A stretch of 64,000 bases of DNA. Origin: an uncultured Butyricicoccus sp. (lineage in GTDB: Bacteria > Bacillota > Clostridia > Oscillospirales > Butyricicoccaceae). The position numbers were made by a program, and so were the translations under genes. Positions 1-8,459 of this stretch are shown piece after piece; position 1 is the first letter of the stretch; every line of letters begins with the position of its first letter. The notes below the pieces were generated by a model, which ran no database searches, had not been told where the DNA came from, and was given only the letters and a program-made list of their open reading frames with translations. The stretch lies in the NCBI GenBank assembly GCA_934532985.1, contig CAKTAV010000004.1, forward strand, positions 1-64,000, in the 5' to 3' direction.

Positions 1-1961
1 TGCTCGGTCGATTCCGTCGCGTCATACAGCTTCACATCCGCGTTCGTTTCCGACTTGGAAATCGACAGGTCTGTTCCATCGCCAACCAGATACCAGTAGG
101 TGGTCTTTGTCGTCGTGCTCGGGCGACCCCACCAGCCCCAGCCCCAACCGGAGCTAGTCGTCTTTTCTTCCGTCGTCGTGTAGAATTTTGCGTCATACTT
201 CCAGACATATGCCGTATCGCTCAGAACCAGCTTGCCATTGTCAAAGGACAGATACTTGCCGTCGGCGTTCTGAATCGACCAGCCCGCCTTGCTGTCTACC
301 CACGCGAAGGTAAACGTGCCATAGCTCTTGCCGTGGATGCGCATTTCGTGCGCGCCGTTGGAAATTTCTACTTCCTTGCCGCCCTTGCAGATTTTCGGCT
401 TTTCCTTGCAGATGAGATTTGCCTTCAGCAGCGGGTCATTGCCTTCATCCTCGTTATTAATCGTAATGTTATCCCAATCCTCCTGCAAGCCGCCGTAGTA
501 TACGGTTTTCAGTGCATCGCAATACTGGAATGCATTGAAATCAATAAACGTAAGCCCCTTTGGCAGAGTGATCGATTCTAATGCAGTGCAGTACAAAAAC
601 GTACCGGTCTCAATCCTACTTACATTTTTGGGGATCTTTATCGAAGTCAGCGCAGTGCAGAAAGCAAAGCTACCTTTCTGAATAGTAGTTACACTGTCCG
701 GAATCGTTATTCCCACCAAACTAGAGCAACCATAAAAAGCCCAATCTCCAATGCTCGTCACACCCTCCGGAATTTCAATGCTTGTGATCGTTGTATTATC
801 AGAAAACGCATCGTTACCAATCGACGTGACTTTCTTCCCGTCCAGCTCCGACGGGATGATAACCTTTTTTGCCTCACCGTTGTACTTCGTAATGGTCACG
901 CCGTCGCCAGAGGTATTTGCCGTGTACGCGTAGTCATTCGGATTCTCGGAGTAGATGATATTGGCGCTCAGCAGCGGGTCGTTATCAGAACCAATATTGT
1001 TCTTTAACGCATCCCAATCCTCCTGTAAGCCGCCGTAGTATACCGTTCCGGTTTCCAGAGCAGTACAGCTGTAAAAAGCCAGCTTGCCAATGCTCGTCAC
1101 ACTCTTTGGAATGGTGACTTCCGTTAGGCTGGTGCAATACGCAAAAGCACCCATTCCAATACTCTTCACACCTTCCGGAATGGTTACTTCCTTTAGGTTG
1201 CTGTAATATCCAAACGCTAACTCTCCAATTACAGAGACCGGCTTACCGCCTAGTTCCGCCGGAATTTCTACCTTGCTGTCTGAGCCGAAATAGCGGATAA
1301 GGGTCGCTGCATCATTCGAAGCCTGATAAACCATATCGGACGACAGACTACACTCGTATACTCGAATCTTCCGTTCAGAACTGACATCATCGCTTGGATT
1401 TAACGCATAGTTACCTTCTTGGATGTCGATATTCTTCCATTCGGTCTCTGTTCCTTCATAACATATAACTCGAAGGTAGCGATCTACTATATCCGTACTA
1501 TCTGCATCAAAGAAAGCATTCTCTCCAATTGCCTTAATGGTTTTCGGGATATAAATATCGCGCATTTTTCCATATCCCTCAAATGCCTTATCCGCAATTG
1601 CGGTGACCTTCTTGCTGCCCAGCTCCGACGGGATGACAATGTTCTTCGCCGAACCGGTGTAGCCGGTAATTGTCGCTTCGTCACCCGTTACGGTGTATTC
1701 AAAGCCGTTTTCCGCATTGGTGTCCTGCTGTTCGTCGTTCGCGTCGTCCTGTGCCGGGACAGCCTGCGCGCAGTCCGTCAGCTGTGCGCCCTCTGCGCCG
1801 CAAATGGCACAGTCCGCGTTGCGGCTGTCCTCCGTGCACGCCGTGGTGCAGGTGCACTCGGCAGACTGTACGTTGACCTCTACCTCCGCCGCCATCGCCG
1901 GGGCAACCGTGCCCATCGTCATGGTCAGCGCAAGCAAACTGCTGCATATTTGTTTTTTCAT
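1..1961 (-). CDS. Secreted BspA-type leucine-rich repeat protein, C-terminus cut by window edge
   Basis: The frame runs open from an ATG at 1961 to the left edge (653 codons), so the C-terminus lies outside. The start is set by AGGAGG 8 bases upstream. Residues 1 to about 25 form a signal peptide (MKKQ, hydrophobic stretch, AMA-A cleavage site). A Cys-rich segment with CTC and CAIC follows at about residues 35-65. Then come LRR_5 (BspA/Treponema pallidum type) units with patterns such as IPSELG, IGENAF, VTIPEGVKSIG and GAFAYCTSL. Two near-identical inserts carry VYYGGLQEDWD. After the repeats comes a region resembling a surface or ligand-binding module, with a Trp/Gly-rich patch GWGWGWWGRP. 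Family members are surface or secreted proteins that bind host or matrix ligands; the ligand here is unknown. No sortase signal can be judged because the end is missing. Confidence 0.85.
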   Translation of the reverse strand, partial: MKKQICSSLLALTMTMGTVAPAMAAEVEVNVQSAECTCTTACTEDSRNADCAICGAEGAQLTDCAQAVPAQDDANDEQQDTNAENGFEYTVTGDEATITGYTGSAKNIVIPSELGSKKVTAIADKAFEGYGKMRDIYIPKTIKAIGENAFFDADSTDIVDRYLRVICYEGTETEWKNIDIQEGNYALNPSDDVSSERKIRVYECSLSSDMVYQASNDAATLIRYFGSDSKVEIPAELGGKPVSVIGELAFGYYSNLKEVTIPEGVKSIGMGAFAYCTSLTEVTIPKSVTSIGKLAFYSCTALETGTVYYGGLQEDWDALKNNIGSDNDPLLSANIIYSENPNDYAYTANTSGDGVTITKYNGEAKKVIIPSELDGKKVTSIGNDAFSDNTTITSIEIPEGVTSIGDWAFYGCSSLVGITIPDSVTTIQKGSFAFCTALTSIKIPKNVSRIETGTFLYCTALESITLPKGLTFIDFNAFQYCDALKTVYYGGLQEDWDNITINNEDEGNDPLLKANLICKEKPKICKGGKEVEISNGAHEMRIHGKSYGTFTFAWVDSKAGWSIQNADGKYLSFDNGKLVLSDTAYVWKYDAKFYTTTEEKTTSSGWGWGWWGRPSTTTKTTYWYLVGDGTDLSISKSETNADVKLYDATESTE
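471..1046 (-). repeat. Internal direct repeat within the BspA-type gene
   Basis: Two 36-base segments, 471-506 and 1011-1046, differ at only about two positions. Both encode the TVYYGGLQEDWD insert between LRR blocks. The flanking text also matches in part (cagcagcgggtc occurs near 428 and 970). This is the footprint of an internal module duplication, common in BspA-like proteins. Confidence 0.75.
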
Positions 1962-2100
1962 TACTTTCCTCCTAATTGTTTTGTCATGGATCGCGGTTGT
2001 ACGTCGCCGCTATCCGTGTCCCCTTGGTGGTTTTGCTTGTACGGATCACCTCCTGTTGCTGATTTGAAAATAAGTAACCTTGAATGAAACAGCTACCGCC

Positions 2101-2290
2101 CTAGCTCCCTTGTGTAAACGGGCCGCGTCATGCCGGTGGCATGTGAGCGAAGCGAAAGCGGAATGGCATTTATTCCCAACAACTGACTGAAGGATTGTGC
2201 GCTTACGTCAAGATTTACGCTTTCTGTCAGCCCACAACCCCTCTGTCACAGCACAGCCGTGACATCTCCCCTTGCACAGGGGCGATTCTG
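2101..2290. repeat. Putative dispersed intergenic element with hairpins
   Basis: This stretch fills most of the 352-base gap between the BspA-type gene and tetR and carries no coding signal. It holds several short palindromes: CATGCC-ggt-GGCATG at 2129-2143, TGTCAC and GTGACA at 2244-2264, and CCCCT-tgcac-AGGGG at 2268-2282. The two ends carry related motifs (CTCCCTTGTGTAAACGGG near 2105 and CTCCCCTTGCACAGGGG near 2266). Related short structured elements are scattered between genes in many Oscillospiraceae genomes, as I recall. The last hairpin lies just after the tetR stop and could help end its transcript. Multi-copy status cannot be tested in one window. Confidence 0.4.
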
Positions 2291-2313
2291 GAGGGAACTT
2301 TTCCCCTCTACTC

Positions 2314-2982
2314 CTACTCCTTCCCCAGCGAAAAATCAAAGTGCATCGCCAGCATCTGAAACAGCTGCTGCATTACCTGCTCGGCAAGCTGGCACATATC
2401 CAGCTTTTTGATAAATGCCACCACTTGTCTCCGCTCGTCTTGCGGCACGCAATACACGCGCATACTCATGACCAGAAACCGTTCCAGCTTTTTTTCCAGC
2501 GTAAAATATATGTCACATGGCTGTGCCATATACGCGTGCATAATACCCGCTGAGCCGATTTCCAGCTCATAGAAGTCACTTTCACTCAGCTCCGGCTGAT
2601 AGGATCCGAAAATCCTATACAGCTCCTTTGCGGTGTTGCGGTGAATATACTCCGCCGCTTCCTTCTGCATATAGGCTTCGACATAAATATCACGCAAAAT
2701 CTCATTTTGCTCTGTCAGCGTCAGCTGAATGCAGGTCTCCACGGCATAGACATAGATCGGCGGCGCATCTTCCCCGGTAATCTGCCGCGCTACTCCAAAT
2801 TGATTGCCGAACATAAATTGAACCAGCTCAACCAATACGCCATCCTTTGCGTGAAAAATATTTTGGAAGGTGCTGACGGAAACATGTGCCTCTCGGACGA
2901 TTTCTGCCACCGTCGTCCCCTTATACCCCTTCTCCAAAAACAATCGCACGCAGGCCGACAGAATGCGTTTTTTCGCCGCCAT
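2314..2982 (-). CDS. TetR/AcrR family transcriptional regulator
   Basis: A 222-residue protein with the TetR N-terminal helix-turn-helix at about residues 5-50 (KKRILSACVRLFLEKGYKGT, then TTVAEIVREAHVSVSTF followed by a YF-like NIFHAKDG). The C-terminal ligand domain is not recognisable to a known class. Members are usually homodimeric repressors released by a small ligand, often controlling efflux or lipid genes. The start is an ATG with AAAGGCGAG upstream. A strong promoter and a 7+7 palindrome lie 46-90 bases upstream of the start, which suggests autoregulation. There is no efflux gene next door, so the target regulon is unknown. Confidence 0.9.
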   Translation of the reverse strand: MAAKKRILSACVRLFLEKGYKGTTVAEIVREAHVSVSTFQNIFHAKDGVLVELVQFMFGNQFGVARQITGEDAPPIYVYAVETCIQLTLTEQNEILRDIYVEAYMQKEAAEYIHRNTAKELYRIFGSYQPELSESDFYELEIGSAGIMHAYMAQPCDIYFTLEKKLERFLVMSMRVYCVPQDERRQVVAFIKKLDMCQLAEQVMQQLFQMLAMHFDFSLGKE

Positions 2983-2998
2983 ACTCGCCTTTGTTATT

Positions 2999-3011
2999 GC
3001 GATAGTATCGC
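2999..3011. promoter_or_regulatory. Small palindrome in the tetR 5' leader
   Basis: GCGATA-g-TATCGC is a perfect 6+6 inverted repeat 17 bases before the tetR start codon and downstream of its predicted promoter. It could be a second operator or a short RNA hairpin. Nothing else supports either reading. Confidence 0.3.
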
Positions 3012-3027
3012 CTTCTTTCTTTTTCCT

Positions 3028-3071
3028 TTGGTATGTATACCAAGTATATCATGGTATTTCCTTGATGGCAA
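3028..3071 (-). promoter_or_regulatory. tetR promoter with palindromic operator
   Basis: Read on the minus strand: -35 TTGCCA (3066-3071), 17-base spacer, -10 TATACT (3043-3048). Directly next to the -10 is TTGGTAT-gt-ATACCAA (3028-3043), a 7+7 inverted repeat sharing one base with the -10. The size and location fit a TetR dimer site that would block RNA polymerase. Autorepression is an inference from this placement. Confidence 0.65.
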
Positions 3072-3252
3072 TACTCCTATACAAATCTTAACCCGTTTTT
3101 GCTCCTCTTTTTAAGAAAATTATACAAAGTTTTGGTACATTCGTCCGTTTTCCAACGATTCTCCATGATTTTCCCCTCCATTTAGTTGACAAGCTCGGTC
3201 TTACATACGATTATATTTTCATACTAATTTTATTGGCATGCAGAATAAGCAC

Positions 3253-3299
3253 AAAACGCTCTGCGGCGACCCATTTGGAGTCATCGCAGAGCGTTTTTT
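3253..3299 (-). terminator. Intrinsic terminator after the C_GCAxxG_C_C gene
   Basis: Arms 3253-3265 and 3285-3297 form a 13-base-pair stem (AAAACGCTCTGCG with its complement) around a 19-base loop, 77 bases past the stop of the leftward gene at 3376. T-runs flank both sides, so it may work in both directions. The rest of the 393-base gap (2983-3375) is AT-rich and shows no gene. Confidence 0.7.
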
Positions 3300-3375
3300 C
3301 TGTCTTATACGATACAGAGAAGCGCCATATAGCACACCGTGCCCGCCGCAATTCTGTTGCCTTCTGGAATCCTGT

Positions 3376-3780
3376 TTATTCGCCCAAGTGTTCCTCAAGA
3401 ATGCGCGCTGCGTCCTCAATACATTCCGGACAGGAGCGCAGAACCGTTCCGGTGTCCATACCCTTCAGCTCTCGACAGATCGTCGAGCCATTTTTTGTGC
3501 GGAAGGCTTCATTCATCTCGCGCACCTTTTTGTAAGTATCCGCTTTCGACTTTGGCGCTTTCAAATCGCCGCAGCTGTTCTTCATGCCCATAATCAGCGC
3601 CATGCCGGTCACGGCACCGCAGGTGCCATAGGTATCGCTGACGCCCAAGCCCATGCCCTCCGCAATGCGAAACGCCGTCTGTTCGTCCAGCCCTACCATG
3701 TCGCAAAACGCACACACGATGGCCTGGCAGCAGTTATAGCCCTTCTGATGCAGCTGTGCTGCCTTTTCGACTCGATCCAT
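3376..3780 (-). CDS. C_GCAxxG_C_C family Cys-rich protein
   Basis: A 134-residue soluble protein with the family pattern: CC at 17-18 in GYNCCQAIVCAF, GTCGAVTGM with Cys54, then Cys70, Cys102 and CPEC at 117-120. The conserved Cys and Gly spacing matches the family named after this motif (C_GCAxxG_C_C), thought to be redox-active or metal-binding and often found in anaerobes; its reaction is not established. Two in-frame ATGs exist, at 3786 and 3780. GGAGG ends one base before the first but 7 bases before the second, so 3780 is chosen. The gene has its own terminator to the left, and the ilv operon terminator lies behind it, so it is likely monocistronic. Confidence 0.85.
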   Translation of the reverse strand: MDRVEKAAQLHQKGYNCCQAIVCAFCDMVGLDEQTAFRIAEGMGLGVSDTYGTCGAVTGMALIMGMKNSCGDLKAPKSKADTYKKVREMNEAFRTKNGSTICRELKGMDTGTVLRSCPECIEDAARILEEHLGE

Positions 3781-3885
3781 TTTCATTCCTCCTTTATCGC
3801 AATCCAGCGTTTTCCACTTTTTTGATTTATTTTATCACATCGTGACCAAAAATACAAATTTTCGTTTATTTCCGCTCGAATATTG

Positions 3886-3921
3886 CAAAAGAGCTGCGCA
3901 CGAAACATCATGCGCAGCTCT
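3886..3921 (-). terminator. Intrinsic terminator of the ilv operon
   Basis: Perfect 11-base-pair stem (3890-3900 with 3911-3921, AGAGCTGCGCA) with a 10-base loop, followed on the minus strand by TTTTGC. It begins 29 bases after the ilvD stop. Confidence 0.85.
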
Positions 3922-3949
3922 GTATCATCAAGTTATATTGCTTCTCCGA

Positions 3950-5617
3950 TTACTGGAGCACCGCACCCTGATTTGCCGAGGTAACCAGACGAGCATAGCG
4001 TGCCAGCCAGCCGGTCTTGATCTTCGGCTCCAGCGGAGTCATCGTCTTGCGGCGCTCTGCGAACTCCTCCTCAGATACCTTCGCATTGACTCGACGGTTC
4101 GGGATGTCGATCTCGATGATGTCGCCTTCCTTCAGCAGGCCGATCTCGCCGCCCATAGCAGCCTCCGGGCAAACATGTCCGATGGAAGCGCCGCGGGATG
4201 CGCCAGAGAAACGGCCATCCGTAATCAATGCAACGTCCTTGTCCAGCTTCATGCCGGCCAGTGCAGAAGTCGGGTTCAGCATCTCGCGCATACCCGGGCC
4301 GCCCTTCGGGCCTTCGTAGCGGATGATAACGACGTCACCCTTATTGATCTGGCCGCCGTAGATTGCCTCAATGGCTTCGTCCTCCGAGTTGAATACACGA
4401 GCCGGACCGGTATGCGTCATCATCTCCGGAGCAACCGCGCTCTGCTTGACCGCACAGCCTTCCTTGGCAATGTTGCCCCACAGGATAGCAATGCCGCCGG
4501 TCTGCATATACGGGTTGTCAATCGGACGGATGACATTCGGGTTCTTATTCGGACAGTTTACGATGTTCTCGCCCATCTTCTTACCGGTTACGGTCAGCGC
4601 TTCCTTCTCAATCAGATCCTTCTTAGACAGCTCGTTCATAACGGCGTAGATGCCGCCTGCCTCATTCAGCTCCTGAATGTAGGTACGTCCAGCCGGCGCC
4701 AGATGGCACAGGTTTGGTGTCTTTGCCGAGATCTCATTCATCGTGTTCAGATCAATCTTCAGGCCAGCCTCATGTGCAACTGCCAGCAGATGCAGAACCG
4801 TGTTCGTCGAGCAGCCCAGCGCCATCTCGCACTCCAGCGCGTTGTGGATAGACTTTTCGGTGACGATGTCGCGCGGCTTGATGTCCTTCTCAATCAGCTC
4901 CATAATCTTCATGCCGGCATGTTTTGCCAGATGAATACGATTGGAGTAAACAGCCGGAATCGTGCCGTTGCCCGGCAGTGCCATGCCGATCGCTTCACAC
5001 AGACAGTTCATCGAATTGGCCGTGTACATACCGGAGCAGGAACCGCAGCCTGGGCAGGAGTCACATTCTACCTTCGCGATCTCCTCATCATCGATCAGGT
5101 TTGCCTTGCGCGCACCAACTGCCTCAAACGTGTAGGACAGCGATACATTCTCACTGTTGTGACGTCCCGCCAGCATCGGGCCGCCCGAGCACATGATCGA
5201 CGGAATGTTCAGGCGGCATGCCGCCATCAGCATACCCGGAACAATCTTGTCGCAGTTCGGGATGAGTACCAGACCGTCAAACTGGTGGGCCTGCGCCAGC
5301 GTTTCTACCGAGTCCGCAATCAGCTCACGGGACGGCAGAGAGTACTTCATGCCGATATGACCCATTGCGATGCCGTCACATACGCCGATCGCCGGAACCA
5401 TAATCGGGGTGCCGCCTGCCATGCGAACGCCAGCCTTAACTGCTTCCGTGATCTTATCCAGATTGATATGACCCGGGATAATCTCGGTATAGGAAGAAAC
5501 AACGCCGATCAGCGGACGATCCATCTCCTCTTCCGTCAGACCACAGGCACGCAGCAGCGAACGATTCGGAACGCGCTCTACGCCCTGCGTGATATTTGCA
5601 CTTCTTCTGTTCTTCAT
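3950..5617 (-). CDS. ilvD: Dihydroxy-acid dehydratase
   Basis: IlvD dehydrates 2,3-dihydroxy-isovalerate and 2,3-dihydroxy-3-methylvalerate to the 2-keto acids, the third step of valine and isoleucine synthesis, in the cytoplasm. The protein has 555 residues, the usual length. Fe-S cluster and active-site motifs are visible: NCDKIVPGM with Cys122, [17 protein letters not shown] with Cys191 and Cys194, and GRFSGASRG near the C-terminus. The segment [12 protein letters not shown] lacks the Cys that [2Fe-2S] members carry (TPCNxHL), so this looks like the oxygen-labile [4Fe-4S] E. coli type, which suits an anaerobe. The start is an ATG with GGAGG 7 bases upstream; a longer frame to 5749 has no ribosome site and runs through the terminator. 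It is last in the ilvB-ilvN-ilvD order. Confidence 0.97.
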   Translation of the reverse strand: MKNRRSANITQGVERVPNRSLLRACGLTEEEMDRPLIGVVSSYTEIIPGHINLDKITEAVKAGVRMAGGTPIMVPAIGVCDGIAMGHIGMKYSLPSRELIADSVETLAQAHQFDGLVLIPNCDKIVPGMLMAACRLNIPSIMCSGGPMLAGRHNSENVSLSYTFEAVGARKANLIDDEEIAKVECDSCPGCGSCSGMYTANSMNCLCEAIGMALPGNGTIPAVYSNRIHLAKHAGMKIMELIEKDIKPRDIVTEKSIHNALECEMALGCSTNTVLHLLAVAHEAGLKIDLNTMNEISAKTPNLCHLAPAGRTYIQELNEAGGIYAVMNELSKKDLIEKEALTVTGKKMGENIVNCPNKNPNVIRPIDNPYMQTGGIAILWGNIAKEGCAVKQSAVAPEMMTHTGPARVFNSEDEAIEAIYGGQINKGDVVIIRYEGPKGGPGMREMLNPTSALAGMKLDKDVALITDGRFSGASRGASIGHVCPEAAMGGEIGLLKEGDIIEIDIPNRRVNAKVSEEEFAERRKTMTPLEPKIKTGWLARYARLVTSANQGAVLQ

Positions 5618-5674
5618 TATAATTCCTCCTCTTCCTCCGGTTCCGCTGGTTTTCCGTCCTGCATTGCCGTCAGT

Positions 5675-5711
5675 AGAAAAAATGGGGACCGGACGATGCC
5701 GTCCCGTCCCC
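5675..5711 (-). terminator. Intrinsic terminator between ilvN and ilvD
   Basis: On the minus strand an 11-base stem with one mismatch (5684-5694 with 5701-5711, GGGGAC at the base) is followed by ATTTTTTCTAC. It sits 89 bases past the ilvN stop and 66 bases before the ilvD start. I see no convincing promoter between it and ilvD, so ilvD is probably expressed by read-through at a lower level than ilvBN. Confidence 0.75.
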
Positions 5712-5800
5712 ACATATGTCATTGTCTGTGCGCCGGTTCCTGCCGTCACATATAGTATTATTATAAAAAAACTGCGTCAAGAAATCAATAGCAATCCCGC

Positions 5801-6289
5801 TTAGATTACTTCATCCGACTTATACATCGCAGTGATGCCCGTGCGGCTGGACTCGATAACGTCAAAGTTCGAGATAACCGACAGGAACTTGTTGACGTCC
5901 GTCGGCGTGCCGTTCATGCGAACGATAACCGTCTTTTCGGTCTCGTTGATGATGCCGGCGCCGTAAATCGAGCAGATCTCACGAATGCTCTCGCGCGTCG
6001 CCTGATCGGCTACAATCTTGACCAGCAGCAGCTCGCGGCAGTGTGCCTCTTCTTCCTTGATGTGAACCACCGAGATGCACTCTTCCAGCTTGCCCATCTG
6101 CTTGAGCACCTGCCCCAGCGTGTACTCGTCGCCGACAACAACCATCGTGATACGGGAAACCGACTCATCCAGCGTCGGCGAAACCGTCAGGGAATCAATA
6201 TTAAAGCCACGGCGTCCAAACAGGCTGGTAACACGCGCCAGTACGCCGGAACGGTTTTCTACGACCGAAGAAATAATATACTTTTCCAT
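5801..6289 (-). CDS. ilvN: Acetolactate synthase small (regulatory) subunit
   Basis: A 162-residue regulatory subunit of acetohydroxyacid synthase. It has an N-terminal ACT domain (residues 1-75: SSVVENRSGVLARVTSLFG, then RRGFNIDSLTVSPT) that binds valine for feedback inhibition, followed by the ALS_ss_C domain (about 85-160, with GTPTDVNKFL). The length is typical. It starts 11 bases after the ilvB stop, so the two subunits are co-translated and form the holoenzyme together. The start ATG has AGGAG upstream. Some authors call this gene ilvH. Confidence 0.96.
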   Translation of the reverse strand: MEKYIISSVVENRSGVLARVTSLFGRRGFNIDSLTVSPTLDESVSRITMVVVGDEYTLGQVLKQMGKLEECISVVHIKEEEAHCRELLLVKIVADQATRESIREICSIYGAGIINETEKTVIVRMNGTPTDVNKFLSVISNFDVIESSRTGITAMYKSDEVI

Positions 6290-6300
6290 GTTGCTCCTCC

Positions 6301-7965
6301 TCAGTCAATGATAACATTGCGAACCGACTGACCCGCCGGAATAAACGGCAGAACGCGCTCATCCTGATCAATAACCGCATCAATCAGAACCGGGCCGTCT
6401 TCCTGCATCGCCTTTGCAAAGACCTCGCGGAACTCTGCAATCGTCGTGCAGCGATAGCCCTTTGCGCCAAATGCCTCTGCCAGCTTGACAAAGTCGGTCT
6501 TGCGGTGCGGCGTGGTGTTGGAGTAGCGCTTACCGTACAGCGAGGTCTGCCACTGATATACCATGCCCAGCACGGTGTTGTCCGTAACCACCGTGATAAT
6601 CGGCAGATTGTAGCTGACTGCGGTGCACATCTCCTGCAGGTTCATATGGAAGCTGCCGTCACCGGTAATATGTACGACGCGCTTGTCCGGCTCACCGATC
6701 TTCGCGCCAATTGCCGCGCCATAGCCAAAGCCCATCGTGCCCAGACCGCCGGAGGACAGGAACGTGCGCGGACGGCAGCGTCCTGAATACTGTGCTGCCC
6801 ACATCTGGTGCTGGCCGACATCGGTTGCCACGATTGCTTCCGGTCCAATCGCCTCGCTGATAGACTGCATCAGCTGATGCGGACGGATAATCTCGTCGTT
6901 ATCCTTCGCATGATAGTCAAAGCGTTCCTTCCAGCTTGCCAGCATTTCACGCCACATGCTGTGGTCGTTTTCCTTGACCAGCGGCAGAACGGCCTCCAGA
7001 ACGTCGCGTACATCCGCAACCATGGAGAAGTCCGCGGTGATGTTCTTGTCGATCTCACTGTTATCAATCTCAATATGAATAATCTTCGCCTTGTTGGCAA
7101 AGTCGCTCATCTTGGTCGCAACACGATCCGAGAAACGCGTGCCCAATGCAATCAGCAGATCTGCTCTCTCTGCGGCGCGTCCGGCAGAAACCCAGCCGTG
7201 CATACCGATCATACCCAGATTCAGCGGATCGTCGCACTCCAGTGCGCCGATGCCCATCATCGAGTGGCAAGCCGGAATGTCCGCCTTGTGCATCAGTGCC
7301 TTCAGCGCTTCGCTTGCGCCGGAGTTGATCACGCCGCCGCCGAAGAAGATCGTCGGGCAGGTTGCCTCGTTGATCATATCCGCCATCTGCTGGATCTTGT
7401 CCATATCAATCTCCGGCATCGGACGCTTCTGCGCCTTGCCGGCCGGAACGTACTCACACTCTGCCGCGGTGATATCCTTCGGGATATCAACCAGTACCGG
7501 ACCCGGACGGCCGCTCATGGCAATCTCAAACGCCTTTCGGATCGTAGCTGCCAGCTCTTCTACGTTGCGGACAACAAAATTATGCTTGGTAATTGGCATC
7601 GTGATGCCGGCAATGTATACCTCCTGGAAGCTGTCACGGCCAATCGACGCCGTGCCAACGTTTGCGGTAATCGCAACCACCGGAATGGAATCCATAAATG
7701 CCGTCGCAATACCAGTGACCAAGTTCGTTGCACCCGGTCCTGACGTCGCCATGCAGACGCCAACCTTACCGGTCGCACGCGCATAGCCATCCGCAGCATG
7801 GGATGCTCCCTGCTCATGGGCGGTCAGAATATGGGTGATACGGTCCGAATTCTTATACAGCGCATCATAAATGTTCAGCGCCGCGCCTCCCGGATAGCCG
7901 AAAATCGTATCGGCACCCTGCTCCAACAACGATTCCACAAGAATCTGCGAGCCATTGAGTTTCAT
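6301..7965 (-). CDS. ilvB: Acetolactate synthase large (catalytic) subunit
   Basis: The catalytic subunit condenses two pyruvates, or pyruvate and 2-ketobutyrate, using thiamine diphosphate: the first committed step of branched-chain amino acid synthesis. The protein has 554 residues. Visible features are GYPGGAALNIYDAL, catalytic Glu51 in TAHEQGASHAADGYAR, the central FAD/transhydrogenase-like domain, and the thiamine diphosphate motif GDGSFHMNLQE about 120 residues from the end. A GTG at 7974 overlaps the ribosome binding site; the ATG at 7965 lies 8 bases after AGGAG and is the better start. First gene after the T-box leader, so its synthesis responds to tRNA charging. Confidence 0.97.
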   Translation of the reverse strand: MKLNGSQILVESLLEQGADTIFGYPGGAALNIYDALYKNSDRITHILTAHEQGASHAADGYARATGKVGVCMATSGPGATNLVTGIATAFMDSIPVVAITANVGTASIGRDSFQEVYIAGITMPITKHNFVVRNVEELAATIRKAFEIAMSGRPGPVLVDIPKDITAAECEYVPAGKAQKRPMPEIDMDKIQQMADMINEATCPTIFFGGGVINSGASEALKALMHKADIPACHSMMGIGALECDDPLNLGMIGMHGWVSAGRAAERADLLIALGTRFSDRVATKMSDFANKAKIIHIEIDNSEIDKNITADFSMVADVRDVLEAVLPLVKENDHSMWREMLASWKERFDYHAKDNDEIIRPHQLMQSISEAIGPEAIVATDVGQHQMWAAQYSGRCRPRTFLSSGGLGTMGFGYGAAIGAKIGEPDKRVVHITGDGSFHMNLQEMCTAVSYNLPIITVVTDNTVLGMVYQWQTSLYGKRYSNTTPHRKTDFVKLAEAFGAKGYRCTTIAEFREVFAKAMQEDGPVLIDAVIDQDERVLPFIPAGQSVRNVIID

Positions 7966-8045
7966 TGCCTTCACTCCTAAATAATTATAAATTAATAATC
8001 AAGATTTTAACGAAAAAATCCATCCAATCCATCCAACCGATGAGC

Positions 8046-8310
8046 AAAAAAAAATCTTCATCTCTAAAAAGAGACAAAGATAAAACTCTGCGGTACCACT
8101 CTTATTGCTGCCGACAAGACAGCCACTCGAACGCATCGGCAAAATGCTTAATGCTTGCCTGTTAACGGAGGCTAGTCCGGTTTCGGTTACTAAGCACGCT
8201 GTTCGCTGAAACTGCTCACGGATGACATTCACATTCCCTTGGCTACTGTTTCTCACCAACCAACAGCTCTCTGCTAACTTCAGGACGCTACTATTCCGGT
8301 CTCTGCATTT
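8046..8310 (-). promoter_or_regulatory. T-box leader controlling ilvBN(D)
   Basis: Read on the minus strand, the leader holds the T-box core AGAGTGGTACCGCAGAG (8086-8102), which base-pairs with the free CCA end of uncharged tRNA. It is followed by a terminator: stem 8054-8065 with 8070-8081, then T8 at 8046-8053. Upstream is a Stem I-like domain with AGTA near 8288 and GAA at 8228-8230. By the common pattern GAA-N-specifier-A, the specifier is GTC (8224-8226, valine). The overlapping ATC (isoleucine) is the alternative, so the amino acid is not certain. Uncharged tRNA should stabilise the antiterminator and turn on ilvBN. Confidence 0.93.
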
Positions 8311-8330
8311 GAATTTTTTCGATTGTGTTT

Positions 8331-8358
8331 ATTATATCGTATTTCTTTGAAATGTCAA
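8331..8358 (-). promoter_or_regulatory. Promoter of the ilv T-box transcript
   Basis: Minus strand: -35 TTGACA (8353-8358), 16-base spacer, -10 TATAAT (8331-8336). Near-consensus vegetative sigma-A type, placed just upstream of the T-box leader. Confidence 0.9.
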
Positions 8359-8459
8359 TACAAAATGAAAATATTTTTCGGAACATGAGTTTTGGCGCAT
8401 AAACACGCCTTTTTCTGCAAATTCTACGTTCAAACCAATCCGAAAGGAGGACGAGCGAC

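Noticed and set aside
1419..2087. 222-codon rightward frame over the BspA-type gene start
   Set aside because: Runs antisense through the signal peptide region; no ribosome site or recognisable domain.
5618..5749. N-terminal extension of ilvD to 5749
   Set aside because: It would translate through the terminator hairpin and lacks a ribosome site; homologues start at MKNRRS-like sequence.
3842..5755. 637-codon rightward open frame opposite ilvD
   Set aside because: Arg/Cys/His-rich translation with no motif, no ribosome site; it is a codon-bias shadow of ilvD.
8381..8392. GAACATGAGTTT as a possible LexA box before the YetF-like gene
   Set aside because: Differs from GAAC-N4-GTTC at the last base and no promoter overlaps it; likely chance.
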